DNA from: Aphidius gifuensis | Lineage: Eukaryota; Arthropoda; Insecta; Hymenoptera; Braconidae | Direction of reading: 5' to 3' | Assembly (NCBI RefSeq): GCF_014905175.1 | Contig: NC_057790.1 | Span: 20,672,469 to 20,736,468, forward strand | Length of the DNA stretch: 64,000 nt | Shown here: positions 26,401-39,108 of the stretch, in pieces | How the letters are laid out: each line of letters begins with the position of its first letter | How positions within the stretch are numbered: position 1 is the first letter of the stretch | Notes under the pieces: model-generated | Database searches by the model: none | Told to the model about the DNA's origin: nothing | Seen by the model: only the letters and a program-made list of their open reading frames with translations | Program-made: the position numbers and the translations under genes

Positions 26401-27751
26401 ATATATTAACTTCGTAAATATATATATATTATTAACAACTCAACAAACTTATATATCGTCAATCATAATATTAAATATACATACTTTGTCATTTGACTAT
26501 ACACGCAATTTGTTAATATATTTTTAATGAATTCTTTTTATTACATTTTTTTTTTTATTTTATTTTTATGTTTGATAAGTGAATAAGTCATTGTTTTCTT
26601 ATTTTTTTTTTTTATTATTTTTCTTTTTTTTAGAATATAAATTAATAATAATAATAATAATACTATTATATGAATTACAAAAGGGTGACTTGATGAAGGG
26701 TAGATATTTCATAAGTATTGAATTTTTTTAATTATTTATCAAGCTATGTATATCGTTATATTTAATAACACAAAATATTTATGAATATTGTAACTTATCA
26801 TTTTTATTAAATTTTTTTTTTTTCATTTTTTTTTAAGCTATTTAATATTATTATTCAATTCAATTAATAATTAGTTATTTTTAGATATTATCAAGATAAT
26901 TGCTTCTTTAAATATTTAAAAAATAAAAATGTATATTTAATATTATTCATTCTGGATTTTATTGACGTAACAAGTACTCTTGTTAAAACCTCGACTTAAA
27001 TATTTTTTTTTTTTTTTTTCTTCTGGTTTTCAATGCCGGTGATTTGTATTTGCCTTTCGGCTAATGCACCGACATGCGGTTGTGGTTTATATACATGTAT
27101 ATAAAATTACAACTTAAATTCACTTTTACTTTGTGGTAAATGATTTGTACATGCGGACAATGACAAACTAGCTAAAAAAAATATTATGACAGGCAAAAAA
27201 TTTATTCCAATTGTTATAAAAATAATAAAACACATTGTTTACATAAATAAAGTTTGTTGTATAACTGACAAAGAAGGGGCTACTATACAATTTTCTCTAA
27301 ATTTTCATTTTAGAAAGTTCCAAGTATTTTTTTATACTCAATTTTTCAATGTTTTACATTAATTACAAGTATTTGCGAATTGCAATAAAAAAATCAAGGA
27401 AGATAAGCCGGTTTTTGTTGATGGAATTTTTTCGTTCTTAACAAAATAAGAGCTTATCTCCATGGCTACAGAATTTTGAAAGAAAAAAAAAGCCTAAATA
27501 CGTGAACTTTGGCTCATCTTGGATTAATTTTTATAAGAAGCAATAAGTCTTCTTTGTAATAATTTTTGTTTATGCTTAAAACACGTTTCGCCGGTACCTA
27601 AATTTAGAGCTTTTTTTATGCTCAAGCTTTTTTGTTGAATTGTTGATAAAGTAATGAAATAATAATATAAATATATATTATAAAAAAAAATAAAATAATA
27701 CCTTTGTATCAAGTGTTAGATATATTTTTATTTTTTTTCTGCCATTTGCAG
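23465..27751. other. AT-rich intergenic or intronic DNA
   Basis: No supported gene. Contains many T and A homopolymers, TA-rich stretches, small GC-richer patches (23775-23820 with GCGTGCGC at 23801-23808; 24140-24230; 27020-27080) and a TAA repeat near 26645-26665. Frames of 60-90 codons here are T- or A-run artefacts. Confidence 0.4.
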
Positions 27752-27893
27752 ATATTGGATTAATTTAAAGCTACGCGTCAGAGGGCGCTATCCTCGGTTC
27801 TAATTAGCTATTGCCCCTTCGCGCCCCATTTCCGAGGCCATCGTGGTTGAAAATAGAATAAAAATTCTCACGGTCGTCGTTAACGAAGGACAG
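27752..27893 (+). ncRNA. candidate internal non-coding exon
   Basis: A 142-base block of higher GC content is bounded by a textbook acceptor (long T tract, 'gccatttgcag', ag at 27750-27751) and donor (cag, then gtgatt at 27894). All three plus frames contain stops, so it is not coding. It may be an internal 5'UTR exon of a transcript starting in the 22-23 kb island, or part of an lncRNA. Includes AGAGGGCGC, which fits the CTCF core pattern. Confidence 0.4.
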
Positions 27894-29560
27894 GTGATTC
27901 ATATATATTTTTTTTTTCTAAATTTTTTTTCATATACATTTTAGATATATATATTTTTTTTAATTTATGGTTTAATTTATTTATTTTCATTTTTTACACA
28001 AATTTTTTGACAGGACTATCAGTTTCATCGTGTATATAATTTTTCTTTAATATTATTATATTTTTTTTTTCTGTAATTCTACTTGTATTACGTGACCCTC
28101 GTCTTCTCAAGAGTGTCAGGCGATCTAGGACAAAGAAAAGGACAAAAGAAAATATATAGTATTAATAATCATAAATGAAAAAAAAATAGGGTTGAAAAAA
28201 TAAAATAATATAAAATTAAAAAAGAAAAAAAAAACAATCAGCAACAATGTGTCCAGTTGAAAACACGAAAAATATTTAATAATATTACCTTATGACCTCT
28301 GGTATATTGATGTTTCATGATAACGAGGACCAAATAATTTTATTATCTTGATAAAAAACTTTTTATTATTATTGTTATTATATAAATATTATTATATTTT
28401 TTTTTTCAAGCTTACTTTTGAAATAAAATAAAAATATAAAACTTCGATCACTTTAATAGCAAAGTGATCTTTCCAAGTTTTTATGTCACTTGGGAATTTT
28501 AACTTTTGGCTTGGCAATTCTATGGCTTTTATATTTTTCATTTGTTAAAAAAATTATACATATTATCATTTGAAAATATTTGTTTTGTCTTGAAGTTTCG
28601 TGAATTATAATAGAAAAAAATTAAATAGTACTACTACTGTCTGAAGAGTCTGGATCGATGGATTCTTTTGGTTCGAGTTAAAATGGATGTAGGTCAGAGG
28701 TTCGCGTGGAGTGATCAACACACTATACTTACGTTTGTATATATGTTTATATTGCTAGTATTTTAGTTAGTATGAGAAATAGAGGATCAAGAAAAAATTA
28801 TCTAGAACTGCAAAAAAAAGAAATCATAAACATAAAATCATAGTAAATAAAAAAAAAAAAATAATAGTAATAACATAATAATAAAATAGTATTAGTTAAT
28901 TATTTAATCATTCATATATGTCTTTGTTTTTTATCATTCTGAATAATAACAAATATATACATTATATATACAAATCAAAAATCTGAATCAAAATAAAAAA
29001 TAAATCATAATAACAATAATAAAATAGTAATAGTACCAGTAGAAATAAATTCAATTGTCAATGATCAAACAAATGATATACGAAATTTATAGTCAAAACA
29101 AACAATGAATATATATCTACAAAGTTTGTATCCAGTGACCGTTGTATAATACGACACAGTCTCGACAATATCATGTACAAGCATAAAACAAGTTTGTGTA
29201 TATTTTCTGGTTATATATATTAAAACTACACAGTGTGACGTCAAAATCGATCTAGAGCAAAATAAAATAGGCCATTGGACCAAACAACAAATGCTAAAAT
29301 TACACCCTAGAGTATTTTTACAGAGGGTTGAAAAAAAAAATATACATATACAAAAGTCATGTTGTCAAAACATAAAAATTTTCTTATAATATAACTAAAA
29401 TATATTTATTATGGAAATGACTTTTATACTTTTTGTATATGATTTATATGAAAATAAAAAAAAAAATCTAAAATACATATATATTAACTAAATAAACAAA
29501 CACATATAAAAAAAAATAATAATAATAATAAATAGAAAAAAAAGATAAAAATATAAAAAT
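27894..29560. other. AT-rich intergenic or intronic DNA
   Basis: No gene supported. GC-richer patches occur at 28085-28140 and 28625-28720; the rest is homopolymer and TA-rich sequence. Confidence 0.4.
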
Positions 29561-29759
29561 CACTTGACGTTAATGGTATTATAGAACCGCGCCCCTGACC
29601 CATATTATTGTACAGGGGATATACACCCAGAAAAAAAAAAAATAAAATAAATGATGGATAGAATGAGGGTTTGTGAGATGGTTGAAAAAAAAGAACAAAA
29701 AATGTATAGAAAAACATTGCAAATATTTCTTTTTTTTCTATATATGTTAAAGTAGCTTA

Positions 29760-30830
29760 ACACGGGGGTGGAAGGTTGGAAGGTGGAAGTAGTGATTGTA
29801 TATATATGGGCGAGGCGAGGTGCGCTTATACTACTTGCTCGTTTTCATTCGTTCTATTCGGGTCGAACTTCGTTTTCTAGTACGATCGGCTTGGCGACGG
29901 GATCGATGAGCTGTATTAAACATTTTTTTTTTTTGTTTTTTATACATTTCTAAACAAAATTTGATTGTTGAGCTTTTTAGATTAATCTATTGATTGTTTT
30001 TATTCATACGGAAAATTTATTTAATATATATATCTAAAACAAATAAGAAATTAATGATAGAGCTTTTTTTAAATATTGATGGAATATATCGTTGGTTTTT
30101 TTCTGGGCTATGATAAGCTCATATGCCGATGCCACGTGCGCCCCTTTATATATTGTACATGCGCGTGAGGCTGGCTATCGAGCGAGAGTTAATTATGGAA
30201 ATATGTATCAACATCGCGAGAAAAAAAAAATAAATAAATAAAAAAAGCACACAGTATATACCTACATGTATTATTATTTTATTTTTATACTGAACACAAA
30301 AGAGTGTGACTATGTGTTCAGGTGTCGAAGTGTAAAACTCATAAAATAATGAAAAAATTTAAAAAAAAAAAATAAAAAAGCTTTGTTTTTTTTGTATAAC
30401 GATATTTATTATTATTATTTAATTTTTTTTTGAGCTTTCGTTTAAAGTCTTGGGTAGTTTATGACCTTGAGTAATATTAATAAAATTTTTAAAAATATAA
30501 AATTTAATTATAATATAAAAATTAATAAATTTAAAAATTGATTATAAAGCTTTTTGTTTATGCTTAGTAGATTATTTTTGATAAATTGCTTTTATCAATT
30601 ATTATTAATAATATTAAAATTTTTTTTTTGTTTTATTTTATTAATATATACCATACACCCCTGGTAAAATGAAAATGACTTCTAGGCTCGTCGACAGTGA
30701 CGATATGATGACGTCAGACACGACGCAGTCGTTACGAGCTTGCGCCAACTCTTATCACCCTTCGTTATTCGGCCATCGCGACTATTACGTCATCGTTATA
30801 AAATGCGCGCGCATTAACTTAGAGATTTTT
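29760..30830 (+). promoter_or_regulatory. cluster of GC-rich promoter-like islands
   Basis: Three islands lie within ~1.1 kb. 29760-29912: TATATATGG then CpG-rich 'gggcgaggcgaggtgcgc'. 30125-30190: CACGTG at 30133-30138, a TTTATATA element from 30145, then 'gcgcgtgagg'. 30685-30830: a perfect cAMP-response palindrome TGACGTCA at 30709-30716, TTACGTCA at 30785-30792 and TATAAAA at 30797-30803 followed by 'gcgcgcgc'. The third has the element order expected of a signal-inducible promoter. No coding exon follows on either strand nearby, so it may serve a non-coding or distant exon. Confidence 0.4.
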
Positions 30831-33800
30831 CCGATATAAAATAGTCAAATAATATATATATTTTGAACAAGAAAAAAATAAAATACTTGTAGATATTAAA
30901 GTAGCTCTAAAAAAATATTAATATTTTAATGAAAATATAGAAATTACTTTTGATTTGTTTCTTTTCTATTTAAAAAATACTCGTAATTATTTTACTGTCC
31001 TAATTTAACTAAAAATACCCAACTAATATAATTTACAAAAATATTTTTTAAAAAATTAATTGAAATTTCTCTTGAACATTTAATTTTCTTGGTTTTTTTT
31101 TAACGTGAATAATTTAAGAAAGTATTTGTTATTATCCTTTAAGAATTGGTTTTTTTTTTCATATATATATTTTTGTTCATCCCCTTGATATATTGTTGGC
31201 ACAACTAGTCAGCAAAAAAAAACATGAAAAATATTGACAAGAGTAGAATTAAAAAAAAAAACAGTTCATTGCCCAAAGAAAAATCAATAAAATTTCATTG
31301 CTACATGAAATTTTTCAAGTGTGAATAAAGTTCACAAGTACAAGTAATAAACAAAAGTGTTTACAATTTTTGTTTAACAAGAAACTTGTATATTTTTCTG
31401 GATAATTTAAGAAATTTTTACCTGCATATAATTTAGGTTTTTAATGAAACTTTATTTTTCTTTCTATTGCCTTGTGTTTATTACTCTGACGTAAATGAGC
31501 ATATATAAATTGTCATATAATAATATTGTGATAATTTTCTTAGACATGTCTCGGTATACTTCGGCGCCAATAGAATAATCACTTATCCATTTCGATGGAG
31601 CCGTCTCAATCTATTGTTTGTATGCGTGTATTCAAGACTGTGTGTACAAATTCATCTCGCATCCAAACAACTCTATTTTTCTAACGTAAAAAATGCATTT
31701 CGAAATAATCGATAACCACATACTCTTAGACAGAAAAATAGTAACTCGATATTTTATTTAAAAAAATACTAATAATGTATTTTAAGTGAGTTTCAAATGT
31801 TATATATTTTATATTACTTTATTTACATTGTGATTTTTTTCAAACAGAAACACAAAGCGTACGTAAAAATAACAAAATTATATTTACAAAATAAAACAAT
31901 CTTAAAAGCAACTAGTCAAAATAATGTGGATAATGTAAATTTGACAATTTATGTTTATATTTTCATTAATACATATTACCTTATCTTTATTTTGTGTGTC
32001 ATACACACACACATTAAATTTAATAGAGAAAAAAAAAATGTCATTGTTAAAACAAGAGTTTACTCATCGTAGAAAAAAAAATGTTTTTTTTTTCCTTTTA
32101 TATATGATTCATAAGCAAGTTGATGCAGATGATAAATATATTCATAAATAAATAAACTTGTCAAGGTTTTTTTATAGATAATATAATAAAAAAAAAAAAT
32201 TAATTATTTATTTTACAGTTTTTTTTATAAATAAACAAATATTGATTTTTAATTGAATAGTTTATTAAAAATAACAATAAAATAAACGAAAAAAATATTT
32301 ATTTAAATAATACATTTATTGTTTTACATTAAAACTTATTTCTATATATAATTTTTATTCAACTTTATCTGTTTTATTTTTAAACTTCTCATATTTATTC
32401 AATTTTTTATATAAAAATAATTCATAAACGAAAAAAAAAACATTTATAAAACATTTTCAATAAATTATTAACATTGAAATTGTTAATTAATTAATTTATT
32501 TATTTATTTATTTTTTTTTTCATTTTCAAATTAATTATTTAAAACTACTCATTTATATTTTTACTTAAATTGACATACAGAGGATAAAAAATGACATGAG
32601 TCATAGCCCACAATAAAAAATCATCAATTTTTTAATTTTCTAACAAGATAATTGAATTTTATAATAAATATTAAATAAAATTTAGAAGTCAAAATATGTT
32701 TATTTTTCTTCTCAATAATTAAACTTATGTATAGCTTAAAAAAAAAAATATTCATACGAATGGTTTTGCATGTAAAAAAATAATCATTTATCAGTTGACC
32801 TAATCAAATTCACAATTCAGCTCTTCTATTCAAATTAAAAAAAAGAAAAAAAAGGGTTGAACACTTGGATAGATTTGCGTGTCAAAGTAAATTGCGGTCA
32901 AAACCAAAAAGTTGAAAAAAATAAAAAACAATAAAATATTGTTTCTATCAAAAGTTATTTAAAATAAATTTATTTATCAAACAATGATCCAACAATCGTT
33001 GTCTAATTTTCATCGATGAATATAAAACAATATATATTATATACAAAACTTAAACTAGTACGATCGTAAAGGTGTGATAAAAGCTACCACTTAAAATCCT
33101 CATAGTCATCAACAATGATTAATCTATTGTCTTGTCAAAGTATAATGTCATCATTGTCATTCAATTGTCTTCATCTATCGTAAATCTGCATCTTCTCGTT
33201 TAAGCTCACTCATCGTAGTTTATCATTAAACTTTCAATTAAATTTTTGTCTTCAACAAAAGTACATCCCTTATATTTTAATATCAAAGATTAAATTATTA
33301 TTATAATATATATTTCTGGACTATTTGTATGTTGGCATGAGTGAGAAAACGGGGTCAAAGCTTTTCTCCCACTTGAAAATACTCAAAGATATATAACTAA
33401 ATAAAGCGTCGTTGGAAAGTTGGTTAGTACTGCTGCTGCCGATGCAGTATTGCTATAGGCTTGCGCTCATGTCACTTTAAGACATATATATATTATTTTA
33501 TATATATTATAATATATTATAACTACTACAGGGTTACAACTCAACAGTACAGCTGTTGTGTTTGATTGAGGTGAAAGAGCGACGAACCGTTATACAAAAT
33601 GCTAAAGAAAAAAAAAATAAATAAGAAAAAAAAACAGATTGCAAATGTATTAGAGCGAAATAAATAAATGACAATAAGGCCAAGAACAAGACAATAAAAA
33701 TTCTAATATAAAAATAAAAAGATATTATTATTATAATAAATAAATAATAACAAATTTACATGACGTTTTTATAATGGTAGCTTTAATAGAACTAAAAATA

Positions 33801-35673
33801 TTTAAAATCTTCAAAGAATATTCTTTTTATTTTTTGATTTATATTTAAATTTTTTAAACTTTTTTTTCCTTGGATTATTAAAATAAATACAATAAGACCT
33901 TTGTACCTATGAACAAAATTAAACTTCCTAGAAATTCATCAATAAATTTTTATTATAATTTTAAATTGCATCAATGTTTTTTGTTGTAATAATTTTTTTA
34001 TAAAACTGTCTTTTAAATATTGAATAAATTCTTTTTTAAAATAAATTCGATTTGATAATAAATCATAGATCAAAAGCCGAGAAAGAATGTTTTTTTTTTT
34101 TCTTTTTAAATTTAACCTGAGGCTGGTTAAATTTTATCATTTTATTCTACTTGAGTTTTTTATATTTTTATCATTGCCATAAAGCCATTTACTTTGATGA
34201 GTTTTTTTCTTATTTTTTTTTGCTTTTCTAAGTTTACGGAGTGACGAACAAGTAATCAGCAAATATTCAAGTTACCCACATGGTTAGTTTTGCTTACCTT
34301 GTCACATATAAATCAACCAATAATCACAGCTATTTTTTTTTTTTTTTTATTATTTTTCTTTCTAATATTATTTTTTTTATATATATTTGTATTTTTTTTT
34401 TTATATTCAGCTCTCTTGGGAGTCTCTAAAAATTCTTCACACGCCTGCTCATCTATTTTTACTAAAATACACGTGGGGGACGTTTCAATATACATGTTAA
34501 AATTTTGACTAGATTTAACTCAATACGATTATAATAATAAATAAATTTAAATTAAAAAAAAAATTGTATGAATATTAATATAAATAATTTAATGTTAAGT
34601 GTTATAAAAATAAAATTTATGATTATTTTATTATCGCTTTATTATTATTAGTAATGTTTTTTTTTTTATATATTTTTTTTTCTCATTTTTATTAGTTGTG
34701 ATGAATGCATTTTTATATGTATAAATATAATGTTCGGCTGTTGCGCCGACGACCAGCCAGGAGACTGGCATGTTAAGTCTAATTTTAACTACTTGTGGAA
34801 CACAGTGTGACTGGTATTTTTGAAGCATGCTGTATTAACAAAAAAAATAATAATAATATATATTTAGTAATAATAATATTAAAAATATACAAAATTTAAT
34901 TTCAAAAACAAAAAAAAAAAAAAAAATTAACATAGAATAACAAATATAATTTTTATTTTCAAAATAAAGCTTGACTACTTGTTCTACTTAAAATATAGCA
35001 TTAAAAAAAAAATATATATAAATATTATTCTTTAAGTATATTTAAAAAAAAAAATAAAATAAAAATTTATTTAATGATTTTCATTTATAATAATAAATTT
35101 TCATAAATTATTCTATTTTTATTTTTTATATGAATCTGATAAGAGACATAGATGTTACTTGCGGTTCAATGAAAATATAAAATATACTTGATAATAAAAT
35201 GATGAATAAAGTTTTTAAATTTATTCTCTTAAAATATATATGTATATTTTTTGATTTTTTTTTTTTTTATTATTATTCTTCGTGTCAAACATACTCGCAC
35301 TGGGATTCGCTCACAGTTGTAGTTTTGTACATGAGAGAATCCATCCGAGGACGACTTATTTTCGTTTACCTCCGTTATATCAATGTATTTAAATTGAGCT
35401 TTGCCTAGACTCTCGGTTTTCTTTTTGACTTCACTTGTATGTTGGCAACAAACTACACGCAAGTTTATCTAGAAAACTTCTTGGCAAGATTTTTTTTTTT
35501 CTTTTTTACCTTCAATTATATTATATTATGTGTATATATGACAAAATCATGCAGACACATATTGCATCATGATCTTCACTCTATCATGATCATCAAAAAA
35601 CACCCGGATATTTTTTTTTTTTCACAAATACACATTCTTTTTCATTTTTACATAAATTTCTTTTTCATCTTAT
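30831..35673. other. AT-rich intergenic DNA left of the retrotransposon
   Basis: No supported gene. Contains small GC-richer patches near 31545-31690, 33335-33480, 33540-33590, 34410-34490 and 34735-34800, and dense TA repeats near 33484-33530. Reading frames up to 91 codons are low-complexity Phe/Lys/Ile/Tyr-rich artefacts. Confidence 0.4.
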
Positions 35674-35677
35674 ATAT

Positions 35678-36662
35678 TGTTACGTCTTGGTATATTTTCA
35701 ATTAATAATCAATAATAAATAATAATTTAATAAATTCAATAGATGTCGAACAAGCAATAAAATTTTTCTTTTCTTTTATTTTTTATTTTCACACGGAATT
35801 AAATTCAAATTTCGCATTTTTATAAAACAATTTATTTTTATAATTTTTATATAAATTTTGGTAAGCAGTTTACAAAGTCACCTCTGCAACGCGAGACGCC
35901 ACATCCGTTGAAGTTGCTAAATTATTATTTATTAAATTGTTTAAACAATTTGAATATACTACTACCACTATGGGAACCATTGTATCTGATTGGTTCAAAA
36001 AGAAATGGTACCACTTTTCATCCCTACCTAATAACTAAATTTTTATGGGAATAATTTTATTTTTAATATTAAGGAGCGTCACTCTTGCGACAACTTTTCG
36101 TTCTATTCAAATCATTGAAACTAATTTAAAATTTAAAATTAAAATTAAAATTAAATCAATTACATCTGATAAAAATTAAATAAAATCAATTGAACTTTTA
36201 CGTTTTAAATAAATAACATTTTTCGAGTGAATTTAAACTAATTAATTCTTGTGATAAATTATTATTTCCTGTGTTATTTAACCTTCCCTAATCCTATATA
36301 AAAATTATTGACTGTGACATTTCTCCGGGGTGTTGTTTTCTGTGCTTCGAGTTTATTTTACCGTTTGGATTATTCGAGACTACAAACATCAACAGGCGAC
36401 CATCCAGATTGACACGCTCTCAACAATTGTTTCGGATTATTCTTACATCAAGGTACATCTACAATCATACACATTCCCTCCTAACCCGTTACCCTGTAGG
36501 GAATAACAAAATAAGAGGATTTTTAATTTTAACGTGAAATACCAAGTTGATTTATTTTAATTATTCTATGATTATTTGGTTATTTAATTTTGATTTTACA
36601 TATTCTTTCTTTTTCTTGTTATTTCATAGTTAAATTTTAATTTTTCAACTTGGTACGTAACA
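35678..36662 (+). repeat. 5' long terminal repeat
   Basis: 985 bases, starting TGTTACGTCTTGG and ending CTTGGTACGTAACA. It is collinear with the 3' LTR along its full length, with many scattered substitutions and 1-6 base indels. It should contain promoter and polyadenylation signal: an AATAAA occurs within 'gcaataaaattttt' near the start. Confidence 0.93.
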
Positions 36663-36666
36663 AAAT

Positions 36667-36685
36667 TGGTGTCAGAAGTGGGATT
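36667..36685 (+). other. primer-binding site, tRNA-Leu(CAA) type
   Basis: TGGTGTCAGAAGTGGGATT begins 4 bases after the 5' LTR. It is complementary to the CCA-terminated 3' end of animal tRNA-Leu(CAA) as I recall it (acceptor 3' strand plus T-arm strand), over all 19 bases. This is where minus-strand DNA synthesis would be primed. The tRNA comparison is from memory. Confidence 0.75.
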
Positions 36686-37047
36686 TTAGTAATGTGTAAC
36701 GTAGATTTTTAAACTCAGTGCGGATTAAATTTTTTTTTGAGGTATAAAATATTTTGGGGTACACTATACACTTACATAATTTTTTTTTACATAAAGAAAA
36801 TAAAAATATTCATATATATGTCTATAAATTTTATTAAATTTTTTTTTTCTTCGTCGCAGGAGTCACTAATTTTTTTATCAATATAAATATGTCTCTTTTA
36901 TATTTTTACTTTTTACATGAACAAACAAACTTGAATTTTATATTAAATTGCGTCAAATTTTATATGCATTAATTTTTAAAAAAATATTTTATCGAATTGA
37001 ATTTTTTTATCATTTCTTTTGTCCGTCGGAAATAATTCTGAGCGAAA

Positions 37048-39108
37048 ATGTCATCATATCGGTCGGGGTCGGGATCGCCTTTCTCTCATATTTATGAAGT
37101 AATAGAACTACACGCTGAAGCAATGCTGGGGAGAAAAGTAGATGCGGAAAATATAAAAACGTTAATTACTGAATTACAAATATGTGCAAATGATTTTGTC
37201 CAAATTATTCCTACCCTTGGGGAGGTCGATTTAGAAAAAAATATTGATGGGATCGAATATTCAAATACTAAAGAAACTATTGAAAAATTAAAACAACATG
37301 TAGAATGTGGAGATCAAATGGTGAATATTACTGGTAAATTGAAAGTCGCGTCTGATCGTTTAATTTCTAATAATGATATTTTATATAAGGAAAATTTAAA
37401 TTTAACGAAAAAATGGTGTGTTGAAAAAAAGAGAGTGATTGAATTAATTCAGGAAAATAAAATTTTAAGCGATAGAAATAGTACTTTGAATGAGGAAAAG
37501 AATGAGTGTCGTCAGCAAATTGAGAGATTAGAGAATGACCGTGAAACATTTAATTTTTATATGTCAAGTGAGAGAGAGAATGTTTTGAGTGAGACAATTA
37601 ATCAGCTGCAACGTGAGAACGAGACCTTGAAAAAAGAATTGCAAATTAAAAATGACTGTCTTATTTCATTTACGGAAAATTTTAATCAAAAAAGTGGAGA
37701 CAATTTTATTCCAGATTTTATTAATAATAATCGTGTAAATTCTAATTTAAAAATTGAACGCCCAAATTCACAATTAAATGGACCAATACATTCTGTAATA
37801 AATCATAACAATCAAACAGTAAAAATATTAGAGCCAGTTGAAACAAATATAGTCGGTAAATGTTCCTTACGAGACGCTCTAGACGTAATTCCTAATTATG
37901 ACGGAAAAACAAATTCTATTCGCGGATTTATTAATAGTTGTCGATCAGCCTTAAAACTTCTAGATCCACAATGGACACAAGCTTTTATGCTTTCTATCAA
38001 AAATAAAATTACAGATCCTAAAATCAGTCTAATTGCTAACACAGAATTTTCATCTCTTGACGAGCTAGAAAGATTGCTCCGTACAGTTACATACACGGGA
38101 AAAAGTTTTGAGTCAGTTTGGAATGAATTATCTATCGTATTAATGAATGACAATGAGAATGTGGATGAGTATGGAAGTAGAGTACTAAAATTATATAATG
38201 ATTTAATTGATTGTAATGAGGGTAACAATGATGGTTTTGGAACAATGAGTAAATCTAAAATTGAGGAAAAAAGTATACGTCAATTTATTAAAGGGTTATT
38301 GCCTGCGGTATGTTTGAGAGTTGAATGTAAAAATATAGACACTACAGATATTTTGAAAGTGTGGAAAGTTACTAAAAAAGTTTATAATGAATATATTGAC
38401 AGTTTAAAGCTTAGAAAATTAAAAGAAATTAAAACCGTGCAAGCAAATAAAATCGAGAACCCGTCGGAAGTAGTCGTTGAATCAAATAATAATTTTTCGT
38501 GTAATTTTTCAAATCAAAGATACCATAATAATTTTTCAAAAAATAATAATAATAATTTTAATAACAATTTTAGTAATTATGAAGTAAACGAACCCATCGT
38601 TTTAAGTCAAAATATTAATTTAAATACGCAAAAAAATTCAAATGTAAATTTACCCGAGATCTTTGGTTCGAATCCAGTCGAGAACAATAATAATAATAAT
38701 AATAATAATAATTCATACTATAATTCATATGAAAATTCAACAAATGATTATTTACAAAATTCCTACAATGATAATTATGATTTTTATAATTTTAATAATT
38801 CTTATGCGCCAATAAATGATTCAATTGATAATAAAAATTTAAATAAAAATGTTTATAATGATAATGGCTTTATGTCATATGATATTAATCAAGATGAAAA
38901 AGATTATAATAAAACAAATAATAATTTAGTTTGTGGTTTTTGCCAAAGACCAAATCATGATATGAATCATTGTTTTAAATTACAAAATGCTCAGAGAAAA
39001 TGTCTTGAACGCCAAGCTCAAAAAAACGGGGATGGGCCGGTGGACCTAGAGGGAGGAAAACAAAAATGGCCAATACCTCAATCAGATCAAATAATACAGT
39101 CAAATTAA
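37048..39108 (+). CDS. gag: retrotransposon Gag polyprotein
   Basis: Uninterrupted 686-codon frame. The N-terminal part has a long charged coiled coil (about residues 130-208). The central ~275-440 region ('PNYDGKTNSIRGFINSC', 'LLDPQWTQAF') resembles the capsid region of insect Ty3/gypsy gag. Residues ~480-620 are extremely Asn-rich. A C-terminal CCHC zinc knuckle has ligands Cys629, Cys632, His637 and Cys642 (C-x2-C-x4-H-x4-C). Gag forms the particle that packages element RNA; the knuckle binds that RNA. The frame being open despite LTR divergence suggests recent activity or selection. The ATG follows the primer-binding site by 362 bases. The 3' end overlaps ORF2, which is in the -1 frame. 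Confidence 0.85.
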   Translation: MSSYRSGSGSPFSHIYEVIELHAEAMLGRKVDAENIKTLITELQICANDFVQIIPTLGEVDLEKNIDGIEYSNTKETIEKLKQHVECGDQMVNITGKLKVASDRLISNNDILYKENLNLTKKWCVEKKRVIELIQENKILSDRNSTLNEEKNECRQQIERLENDRETFNFYMSSERENVLSETINQLQRENETLKKELQIKNDCLISFTENFNQKSGDNFIPDFINNNRVNSNLKIERPNSQLNGPIHSVINHNNQTVKILEPVETNIVGKCSLRDALDVIPNYDGKTNSIRGFINSCRSALKLLDPQWTQAFMLSIKNKITDPKISLIANTEFSSLDELERLLRTVTYTGKSFESVWNELSIVLMNDNENVDEYGSRVLKLYNDLIDCNEGNNDGFGTMSKSKIEEKSIRQFIKGLLPAVCLRVECKNIDTTDILKVWKVTKKVYNEYIDSLKLRKLKEIKTVQANKIENPSEVVVESNNNFSCNFSNQRYHNNFSKNNNNNFNNNFSNYEVNEPIVLSQNINLNTQKNSNVNLPEIFGSNPVENNNNNNNNNNSYYNSYENSTNDYLQNSYNDNYDFYNFNNSYAPINDSIDNKNLNKNVYNDNGFMSYDINQDEKDYNKTNNNLVCGFCQRPNHDMNHCFKLQNAQRKCLERQAQKNGDGPVDLEGGKQKWPIPQSDQIIQSN

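Noticed and set aside
37896..38228. 110-codon minus-strand frame inside the retrotransposon
   Set aside because: Antisense to gag; composition mirrors the gag frame.
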